Shown here in pieces: positions 56,529 through 64,000 of a stretch of 64,000 nucleotides of DNA. Origin of the DNA: Cypionkella sp. (lineage in GTDB: Bacteria; Pseudomonadota; Alphaproteobacteria; Rhodobacterales; Rhodobacteraceae); the NCBI RefSeq assembly GCF_030652235.1, contig NZ_JAUSBA010000003.1:1-64000 (forward strand), written 5' to 3'. Each line of letters begins with the position of its first letter. Positions within the stretch are counted from its first letter, which is position 1. The translations under genes were made by a program, and so were the position numbers. The notes under the pieces were generated by a model that was not told where the DNA came from, did not search any database, and saw nothing but the letters and a program-made list of their open reading frames with translations.

Positions 56529-57941
56529 ATGAGCAATGTGGGGCGGGCGATGCAGCGGGTTGGATTTTTGGTGAAACTTGGGTTGGTGGCGAGCTTGGTG
56601 GTGGTGGCGCTGGGGTTGGCGCTGCTGCCGCCTGCGGGATTAACCGCACAGCAAGCGCGGATTTTGGCGGTGGTGCTGGTGACGCTGGGGTTTTGGGCCA
56701 GTGGTTTGGTGCCGAATTACTATGCCAGTCTGATCTTGTTTGCGGTGGTGTTGGTGTTTGGGCTGGCTTCGGCGGATCTGGTGTTTGCGGGGTTTGGCTC
56801 GACTGCGGTGTGGCTGATCATTTCGGGTTTTGTGATTGGGGCGGCGATCAGTGCTTCGGGGTTGGGGGCGGTGCTGGCGCGGGTGTTGGGGGCCTTGTTG
56901 GACGGCAGTTATGCCCGGATGATCTTTGGGCTGACGCTGGTGGCGATGCTGCTCGGCTTCATCATGCCGTCGTCGGTGGGGCGCGCGGTGGTACTGGTGC
57001 CGATTGGCATGGCTTTGGCGGCAAGGGCGGGGTTTGCGCCGGGATCAAATGGGCGGATTGGTATTGCCGTGGTGCTGGCGATTGCCTGCAACATGCCGAG
57101 CTTTGCGATTTTGCCCGCGAACATCCCGAACATGGTGCTGTCGGGCGCGGCAGAGACGATTTACGGCGCGCATTTTGGCTATACGGCCTATCTCTGGCTG
57201 CACTACCCGGTGTTGGGGGTGGTGAAATCGGCGCTGACCGCTTGGATGGTGCTGCGGATGTTTCCGGCTGAGGTGGCCCCGCATGTGGTGGAACCTGCGG
57301 CGGCTTTGGCCCCGGCCAACAGATCGGCGCAAGTGCGGGTGGCGGCGGTGTTGCTGGTGACGCTGGGGCTGTGGATGACGGATTGGGTGCATGGGGTGAA
57401 TGCGGCTTGGGTGGGGCTTGCTGCGGCGGTGGTGTTGCTGAGCCCCGGTTTTGGCGTGGTGTCGACGGTGGCGTTCAAGGCTGCGGTGGATTTCGGGTTG
57501 CTGCTGTTTGTGGCGGGGGCGCTGGCGGTGGGGGCTTTGGTCAACAGCTCGGGTCTTGGCGCACTGATCGGGCAGGGCTTGCAAAGCATATTGCCGCTGC
57601 ATCCGGGTGGGACGGCGGTGAATTTCGCCTCGTTGTCGCTGATGTCGATGCTGACGGGGCTGGTGACGACGGTGCCGAGCGTGCCTTCGGTGCTGACCCC
57701 GATGGCGCAGGATCTGGCTGCGGCGAGCGGGTTTAGCTTGCAGGCGGTGTTGATGACGCAGGTGGTGGGGTTCTCAACGGTGCTGCTGCCGTATCAGGTG
57801 GCACCCTTGGTGGTGGCGATGCAGCTTTCGGGCGAAAAACTGGGGGCTTTGGCGCGGGTGTTGTGGCGTTTGGCGGTGGTGACATTGGTGGTGCTGCTGC
57901 CGCTGGATTATCTGTGGTGGCGGGTGCTGGGCTGGATTTGA
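56529..57941 (+). CDS. SLC13/DASS-family permease
   Basis: 470-residue integral membrane protein with about 12 helices. Family features include two-repeat architecture and NMPSFAILPANIPNMV, with TTVPSVPSVLTPMAQDL in the second half, matching the helical-hairpin tips in sodium/dicarboxylate carriers. Likely imports di- or tricarboxylates or similar anions. Start overlaps the small divergent region with the AraC gene. The following gene (lacI remnant) is convergent. Confidence 0.82.
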   Translation: MSNVGRAMQRVGFLVKLGLVASLVVVALGLALLPPAGLTAQQARILAVVLVTLGFWASGLVPNYYASLILFAVVLVFGLASADLVFAGFGSTAVWLIISGFVIGAAISASGLGAVLARVLGALLDGSYARMIFGLTLVAMLLGFIMPSSVGRAVVLVPIGMALAARAGFAPGSNGRIGIAVVLAIACNMPSFAILPANIPNMVLSGAAETIYGAHFGYTAYLWLHYPVLGVVKSALTAWMVLRMFPAEVAPHVVEPAAALAPANRSAQVRVAAVLLVTLGLWMTDWVHGVNAAWVGLAAAVVLLSPGFGVVSTVAFKAAVDFGLLLFVAGALAVGALVNSSGLGALIGQGLQSILPLHPGGTAVNFASLSLMSMLTGLVTTVPSVPSVLTPMAQDLAAASGFSLQAVLMTQVVGFSTVLLPYQVAPLVVAMQLSGEKLGALARVLWRLAVVTLVVLLPLDYLWWRVLGWI

Positions 57942-58948
57942 TCACTCATCCGGCAGGTTTTCGCGCAGCACCAGTTGCAGGCGGGGCGGGATGTCGGTGT
58001 AGGGCTGACCGCGCGCGGCGGCGGTCAGTAGGTTGAGGCCTCGCGTGCCTCAACACGGGGGTTCTGGTCGATGACTGCATCGACCGTGCCGTCGACCGTG
58101 CCATCGAGCAGGAAGGCTTTGTTGCTTTCGGTGGCCTCGTGGCAGACGAACACCACGTGATGTTCAAGGGCGCGCGTGCGCAGCTCGGTGGCGTTGCCCG
58201 AGGTGCCGCCGCCGCCGACCTTGTAGATCGCAGCAAGATCGGGGTGTTGATTGAGAAGCACGCTGGTTTCAGTCATCGCGCGCTGGCGGTCGTCCATAAT
58301 CTCGCGCAGTTCCAAGATTTGCATGCGCGGGAATTCTTCGCGCAGGATGTGGCGGAAGCCCATCTCGCGTTCCTCATGGCCCCGGTAAGCCAGCGAACCT
58401 GCGAACAAAGCGGCTTTGGCGGGTTGGTTGGCGGGCAGCAGGCAGCCCATCAACTGACCCGCAAGACGCCCGGCTTGGCGGTTGTGGATGCCGGCATAGG
58501 CGAGGCGGGGGACGCTTTGGATCTCGGTGGCGAGGGTCAGCACTTGGGGGACGCTTTGGGCAAGGGTGCGGATGGCTTCACGCACCAGCGGATGGTCTTG
58601 CGCGATCAGGCCGATGCCTGCGGCTTGGTCTTTGAGTGCCAAGAGGTGGGCGGCGACGGTTTGCGGGTTAAAGCCTTCGATGCGTTCGATTTTGACGCCG
58701 AGAGCGGGGCGGGTGGCGGCCTGGGTTTCGATCTGCTGGTGCAGCGCATTGATGAAGGCGTTGGTGCCAGCGGGCAGAAGGAAAGCCAGCTGGATGGTGG
58801 CTGGGTTCTGGGCAGGTCTGTCTGGCGCACCCGTGTCCGAGATATAGCCCAGGCGCCGCGCGGTCTGCAAAACCACCTCGCGCGTGCGCGCCCGCACACC
58901 GTCGCGGTCGTTCAGCACCCGGTCCACCGTGGCAGATGAGACACTCGA
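57942..58948 (-). pseudogene. LacI-family regulator, truncated at both ends
   Basis: Body is a LacI-type sugar-sensing regulator (IQLAFLLPAGTNAFINALHQQI, KVGGGGTSGNATEL). The DNA-binding domain starts only at VSSATVDRVLNDRDGVR: the first ~15 residues (start Met and helix 1) are missing and replaced by unrelated sequence. Near 58037 one base is lost (GAGGCCTCAAC for GAGGCCCTCAAC), which ends the protein early; the other frame continues TAAARGQPYTDIPPRLQLVL to a stop at 57942. Likely non-functional regulator of the adjacent ABC locus. Confidence 0.85.
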
Positions 58949-59753
58949 CCGATCTGCGCAATCAGGGCTGGGGCTATAGCAACTGGTATCAGCGCTTTAC
59001 CTCGATGGCCTCGCCGAACCAGTTCTTGTTCGGCGATGATGGTGTGCCGCTGATCAATTCCAAAAATGGCTTGGCGGCGACCCAAGGATATATCGACAGC
59101 CTGTCGCACCACTCGCCGATGCGATCAGCTGGGGCTGGCCCGAGCACTATGGCAACTTCGCGTCCGGCGGCGCGGCGATGACTTGCGCGTGTTCCAACCT
59201 GCCGAAGTTCTTGGATAATGCGGGCAATACCGGATCTACCGTGACGGGCAAAATCGGCTCGATGCTGCTGCCGGGGACGGAAATGGATGGCAAGATCGTC
59301 CGCCGTTCGGTGCTGTGGTTCAGCTTGACGGGGATGGTGTCGTCGCAGTCGGAATACCCGGAAGTGGCGTATCTGTTGCTGCAATGGCTGGGCTCGGCGC
59401 GGATTTATGCGTGGATAACGGCCAATCCGGGCGGCTATTTTGACCCGTTCAGCTTGAACGATTTTGCCGATCCGTTAGAGCGCGAAACCTATCACGCCTA
59501 CCATATGGATGTGGTGCGCGCGACGGTGGCGCGCACGGTGCCGTCGATCAACTGTCCGGGGGCGACGGCGTTCCACAATGCGCTGGATGAGAACCTGATG
59601 GCGTCGTTGACCGGGGCCAAGACGGCGGCGCAGGCGATGGCGAATACGGCGGACGCTTGGGCGAAGATCACCCGGCGGACGGGTGAGGAGAAGATAATCG
59701 CAACCATCAACGCCAACAAGGCGGCTTGGCCGACAGTGCTTGATCCGGCTTAA
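58936..59753 (+). pseudogene. sugar ABC transporter substrate-binding protein, 5'-truncated and frameshifted
   Basis: Only the C-terminal ~270 residues of a family-1 binding protein remain, from RHSTDLRNQGWGYSNWYQRF onward. The signal peptide and first lobe are gone; the break coincides with the break in lacI, so one deletion removed the divergent promoters and both 5' ends. A second lesion near 59117 (TCGCCGATGCG for TCGCCGGATGCG) shifts the frame; the rest reads GSTVTGKIGSMLLPG to YPGA-like NCPGATAFHNALDENL and stop. Not functional. Confidence 0.88.
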
Positions 59754-59831
59754 GTCTCTCCCGCTTTAACCCGGATTTCGGTCGACGCGGACCCTGCGCG
59801 CCGACCAACCTTCTTAATTTCTGGACTAAAA

Positions 59832-60686
59832 ATGACCCGCTCGCTGGCCTTTGAAATGTTTCGATATACGATGATTCTGCTGGCGGTGGCCGTCACGCTG
59901 ATCCCGATCCTGTGGATCGCCTCGATGGCGTTCAAACCGATCCCGGAATGGCAAGCGACCGGGGCGGAGCTGACATGGTGGCCGAAAGCGCCGACCTTGG
60001 ACAATTTCCGCTTTGTGTTTGGCGTCAGCAATTCTGATCTGATCGTGGCTTTGGACCGCACGGTGCTCAAACCGATTTTGGCGTCGTTCCTGTCTGCTGG
60101 CATCGGCACCGTGATCGCGATGACGGCGGGGACGGCGGCGGCTTATGGGCTGTCGCGCTTCGGCTCGGGTGGCAATCTGCCGTTGGCGCTGGTGCGGCTG
60201 TTTCCACCGATGGCGGTGACGACCCCGGTGATGATCATGTGGGCGTTTTTCAACATGACCGATACCTGGTGGGGGCTGGCGCTGGTGTATGGGATTGTCA
60301 CTTTGCCGCTCGCATCCTGGCTGATGAAAACGTTTTTTGACGATATGGCTAGGGAAATTGAGGAAGCGGCTTTGGTGGAAGGCTGCAGCCGTACCCGTGT
60401 GTTCTGGCGGATCACTTTGCCGATGATGCGCGCGCCTTTGGCCTCGGCGGTTTTGTTCGTGTTCATCCTGAATTGGTCGGATTATCTGACCGCTTTGCTT
60501 TTGACGACGCGGGAATGGGTGACGATTTCGGTTTATATGGCCTCGCTTTCGTCGTCGATGACCGGGCAGCTTTATGGCGCGAAGGTCGCGCTGGGGTTGA
60601 TGGCGGCGGTGCCGCCCGTGGTGTTGGGCGTGTTGATCCAGAAGCATCTGGTGCGTGGATTGACGTTTGGAGCGTTGAAGCAATGA
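59832..60686 (+). CDS. carbohydrate ABC transporter permease (MalG type), intact
   Basis: 284 residues, six transmembrane helices. The EAA motif in [21 protein letters not shown] interacts with the ATPase. This is the only gene in the locus without a visible lesion, but its partners are broken, so it should have no function unless others supply them. It overlaps the next permease by four bases. Confidence 0.87.
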   Translation: MTRSLAFEMFRYTMILLAVAVTLIPILWIASMAFKPIPEWQATGAELTWWPKAPTLDNFRFVFGVSNSDLIVALDRTVLKPILASFLSAGIGTVIAMTAGTAAAYGLSRFGSGGNLPLALVRLFPPMAVTTPVMIMWAFFNMTDTWWGLALVYGIVTLPLASWLMKTFFDDMAREIEEAALVEGCSRTRVFWRITLPMMRAPLASAVLFVFILNWSDYLTALLLTTREWVTISVYMASLSSSMTGQLYGAKVALGLMAAVPPVVLGVLIQKHLVRGLTFGALKQ

Positions 60687-61211
60687 AGGACGAATCCGCA
60701 CGTTTGGTCTTCCGGCTGACCTTGCCTGCGCAGGTGCTGTTCATCTCGGTGTTTCCGCTGCTGATACAGGCCTATATTTCGCTGACCGATTGGTCGCCGT
60801 TGTCGGGGCAAAGCTGGCCGCAAGCCTGGCAGTTCTGGAATAGCTTTGCCAATTACAGCGACCTGCTGGGCGATGGTCGGTTGTGGGCGGCACTGGGGCG
60901 CACCGCGTTTGTGATGGCTGTTTGCGTGCCGATTGAGTTCATGTTGGGCTTAGGTTTGGCGACCCTTTTCATGGATGATTTCCGCGGCAAGCGGGTGTTT
61001 TATTCTATCCTGCTGATGCCGATGATGGTGGTGCCTGCGGTTGCTGACTATATGTTTTTCATGTTGTTCCAGTCCGGCGGGCCGGTGAGTGACATCTTGT
61101 CGCTGTTCACAGGCAGCCTGGTGACGATTGCCTGGCTGTCCGCTCGAACCTTGCGTTGGTCGCGGTGATGGTCTGTGTCTGGGCCTTGAGGCCTATGGCG
61201 CGGGTGCGGGC
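60683..61211 (+). pseudogene. carbohydrate ABC transporter permease (MalF type), frameshifted and 3'-deleted
   Basis: Reads as a normal MalF-type permease for ~155 residues (LPAQVLFISVFPLLIQAYIS, GRTAFVMAVCVPIEF, LMPMMVVPAVADYMFFMLFQ). A one-base change near 61145 shifts frame (to LRWSR stop); in the right frame it continues NLALVAVMV. Then the remaining ~120 residues including the EAA loop are missing, and the sequence goes directly to a short end EAYGAGAG before the ATPase. Confidence 0.85.
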
Positions 61212-61997
61212 ATGAGCATGATCCGGCTGGAACATCTGGTGAAACGCTTTGGCACCTTTACCGCGCTGAAGACGATGGATCTGACGATTGCGGATGGGGA
61301 ATTCGTGGCGCTGCTGGGGCCTTCGGGCTGCGGGAAATCCACCACGATGAACATGATCGCCGGGGTGGAGGTGCCATCCGAGGGGCGCATTCTGTTTGGG
61401 AACCGCGATATGGCGGGGGTGCCGATGGGGCGGCGCGGCGTGGGGTGATGCGGACCGAGTTGAAAGGGCTGCAACGCAGTTTCAAGCAGACCGTGGTTTA
61501 TGTGACGCACGATCAGTTGGAAGCGATGGCGATGGCCGATCGGATTGCGGTGATGGACCATGGCGTGTTGCAGCAGGTGGGGACTCCGCTGCAGATTTAT
61601 AACGATCCGGCGAATTTGTTTGTGGCGCGGTTTATTGGTTCACCGGGGATGAACTTGTTGCACGGGCGTCCGACAGAGGTGGCGGCGAGATGGCGATTGA
61701 TCCGGGGGCTTTGCGGCATTCGCTGCCTTTGGCACCGGAGCAGGTGGCGGCGGCGCGTAGGACTAAGGGCGATGTGGTATTTGGGTTTCGGCCAGAGCAG
61801 GCGGCTCGGGTTGGTGAGGGGCAGGGCATGACCATGCCGATCAGCTTTGTGGAGCGCATCGGGGCGCGGCGAGCGCCAAGACGGTGTTTGAAAATGACGC
61901 CGGGTTTGAGATGGAGCGGGCGTTGCACTTCGCGCCGCATCCGACTGCGGTGCGGTTGTTTGATGCCGCTTCGGGCGCTGCTTTGAGGGGGCAATAA
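61212..61997 (+). pseudogene. sugar ABC ATPase (first), with internal deletion and frameshifts
   Basis: N-terminus intact with Walker [14 protein letters not shown], then after MGRRGVG a deletion removes Q-loop, signature and Walker B (~120 residues), resuming at [20 protein letters not shown] with the switch His region [13 protein letters not shown]. More lesions near 61685 and 61875 separate the regulatory domain into different frames ([21 protein letters not shown] to VRLFDAASGAALRGQ). Cannot be active. Confidence 0.88.
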
Positions 61998-61998
61998 C

Positions 61999-63136
61999 AT
62001 GGCCGAGGTTGCCTTTCGCAATGTGACCAAGCGCTATGGGGCCACTTTGGCGGTGGATGATGCCAGTGTCACCGTGGCGGACAATGAATTCTTCTGCTTT
62101 TTCGGGCCGCCTTTGTCGGGGAAAAGCACGATTTTGCGGCTGATTTTGGGATTGGAGAAGCCCGACAGCGGTGAGATTTTGATTGACGACCGCGCGGTCA
62201 ACGAGGTGTCTGCCGCCGCGCGCAATATCGCGATGGTGTTTCAGAATTTGGCCCTGTTCCCGCATATGACGGCGGCGGATACTGTGCGGTTTCCGTTGGT
62301 GGAACGGCGGGAGGCTCCGGCGAAGATTGAGGCGCGGTTAAGGGATGTGGCGGAGAAGCTGCATATCGGCCATATCCTGCACAAGATGCTGGGGCAGCTT
62401 TCAGGCGGCGAGCGGCAGCGGGTGGCGATTGCGCGGGCTTTGGTGCGCGATCCTGCAGCCTATCTGATGGATGATCCGATCTCGGCTTTGGACGCGCGGT
62501 TACGCGAGGAAGCCCGGGTGGCGCTGAAGCGCATCCAGCGCGAGGCAGGGCGGATGCTGATCTATGTGACGCATGATCAGGAGAAAGCCCATGTCAGTGG
62601 CGGACCGGATGGCCATTTCGGAAGATGGCGCGATCCGGCAGATTGGCCGCCCGGTGGAAATTTATGACCATCCGGCGACGACCTATATGGCGCGGTTTCT
62701 GGACAACCCGATCATGAATATCTTGCCGGTGCAGGCGACGAACGCGGGGTTTGAGACGGCGGCGGGGGCTTTGCAGGTGGTCGTTGGGGCTCAGGCGGGC
62801 GTGGTCGATATGGGGCTGCGGCCCGAGGATTTGCGGGTATCGGCTTGGGAAGGTGGCGCGGACGTGCCTGCGCCGGTGTCCGAGGTGGAGCCGCTCGGTG
62901 GCTATACCGTGGTGACTTTGACCGCTGGCACGCAGCCGTTACGGGCAATGCTGAGCGGGCAGACGGATATTCGGGTGGGGGCGCTGGTGGGTCTGGGCTG
63001 TGATCCAGAGCGGGTGATGTATTTCGGGGCTGGTGGTGAGGCGTTGCCTAAATCCGCGCAGCCCCATCCTTGGGAGGGGGCAGGATATGAGCGACGTGTT
63101 GGGGTTTCAGCCCGATCCGGTGGTGCGAACCAATGA
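61999..63136 (+). pseudogene. sugar ABC ATPase (second), frameshifted
   Basis: Walker A GPPLSGKSTILRL, Q-loop VFQNLALFPHMT, signature QLSGGERQRVAIARAL, Walker B AYLMDDPISALDARL (Asp where Glu is the usual catalytic residue). Just after VTHDQEKA one base is gained (GCCCATG for GCCATG, near 62588), so the C-terminal regulatory domain (MSVADRMAISEDGAIRQIGR, LRPEDLRVS) is in another frame. That second frame also runs on past the expected stop into the next gene. Confidence 0.85.
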
Positions 63137-64000
63137 TCTGGTGATCGGCTGCATAGGCGCTGGCATGATCATGGCGGAGTGCCATTTGGCGGCTTACCAT
63201 GACGCGGGGTTCAAGGTGGGGGCGATTGCCAGCCGGACCGGAAGCAAGGCCGCTGCGGTGGCAGAGCGCTGGGGCATTGCCAAGGTTCATGCGACGCCTG
63301 AGGCGCTGATTTATGCCGCGCTGAAGCAGCCGCATATCAAGGCGATTTGGCGCAAAAGCCGCTGGCGCTGACTCTGGCCGATGCGATTGCCTTGCGCGAT
63401 GCGGCGGCGCAACCAGGCAAGGTGCTCTGTGTCAATCAGAACATGCGCTACGACCAGTCGATGCGGGTGCTGAAACAGATTATTGATCGCGGCGATCTGG
63501 GCGAGATCGTGTTTGCGCAGATCGACATGCTCGCGATCCCGCATTGGCAGGGGTTTTTGGCCGATTATGACCGCCTGACGCTGGCGAATATGTCGGTGCA
63601 TCACTTGGATGTTTTGCGCTTTCTGTTTGGCGAGCCTGTGTAAATCACTACCCAAACTCGGCGCGACCCACGCACGACGTTTGAACATTCGGACGGGATC
63701 ACGGTTTCGACCTTGCGGTTTGAGTCCGGCGTGCTGGCGGTGAGCCTAGAGGATGTGTGGTCAGGCCGCGCGCCGAGGGTTATGAGAATGACCAGAGCAT
63801 CACCTTTCGGGTGGAGGGCACCGCAGGGGTCGCCAAGGGCTCGATTGGCTGGCCGACGGGGGCGGCTTCGACGCTGACCTATGCCTCGCAAACCGCAACG
63901 GGCGGCAAATGGGTCAGCCCGACTTGGGATACCATGTGGTTCCCGCAGGCTTTCATCGGCGTGATGGAGCAGCTGCAGCATGCGGTGAAAACCGGCACGC
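63087..64000 (+). pseudogene. Gfo/Idh/MocA-family oxidoreductase, broken (runs off window)
   Basis: N-terminal NAD-binding GCIGAGMIMAECHLAAYHDAG, then around TPEALI a block of ~17 residues is missing, a one-base loss near 63346 (GATTTGG for GATTTTGG) shifts frame, the catalytic EKP equivalent reads AQKPLALTLADA, and a stop (TAA at 63641) replaces an expected Glu codon GAA in GEPVEITT. Another one-base loss near 63765 follows. The sequence continues as VEGTAGVAKGSIGWPTGAA to the window edge. Confidence 0.87.

Overview
The window comes from the chromosome of a GC-rich alphaproteobacterium, most likely of the Rhodobacteraceae (Rhodobacter/Paracoccus group). Evidence: a single nuoA-N operon interrupted by small extra ORFs as in Rhodobacter, followed by birA-coaX-rnj; lineage-typical small families (DUF5333- and DUF5337-like proteins) inside nuo; tatABC as three adjacent genes; and protein sequences that closely resemble Rhodobacter homologues from memory. 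No search was run.

Layout. 1-740: end of an IS5-type transposase, then AT-richer sequence without a convincing gene. 741-7000: moaA, a small lipoprotein, an AlkD-like gene and the amino-sugar genes glmU-glmS on the minus strand, with gph divergent from glmU. 7015-9502: an MFS exporter with a probably leaderless promoter, overlapping a DegT-type aminotransferase. 9714-11126: an orphan protein with a possible NlpC/P60-like Cys-His-Asp set, and creA. 11386-33540: complex I (nuoA-N) with ten inserted genes, continuing into birA, coaX and rnj. 33609-38806 (minus strand): DEAD-box helicase, ALDH7-type dehydrogenase and prfC. 38839-42680: Hint-domain protein, atypical SDR, FbpC-like ATPase and a WYL regulator. 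42845-46840: tatABC, a DUF815 ATPase and a CNNM/CBS protein. 46841-48060: a mosaic with a repeat, a gene scrap and a GNAT gene. 48061-52361: surE-pcm-nlpD-like cluster, a quinone reductase and an EamA transporter on the minus strand. 52480-53700: AT-rich sequence with a frameshifted nuclease, then palindrome-rich noncoding DNA. 53710-57941: ilvD, an AraC regulator and an SLC13 permease. 57942-64000: a sugar ABC-transport locus in decay (lacI, binding protein, two permeases, two ATPases, Gfo/Idh dehydrogenase), in which all genes but one carry frameshifts, deletions or a stop.

Functionally the core is respiratory: nuo genes overlap or abut almost throughout and are probably translationally coupled. 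The inserted genes (sulfotransferase, His-rich membrane protein, secreted and lipoprotein genes, DUF5333, DUF3291, CMD family) are co-transcribed with complex I and could include accessory or assembly factors, but nothing in the sequence proves that.

The most interesting non-textbook signals are: an ~80-nt repeated intergenic element with a covarying stem (9526 and 55572, plus a diverged relative near 46937); a 61-bp double palindrome between nuoJ and nuoK; the NuoE tail and NuoL low-complexity insert; the Hint protein with Ser at the usual Cys position; and the decaying ABC locus. I found no CRISPR array, rRNA, tRNA or convincing new defence system.
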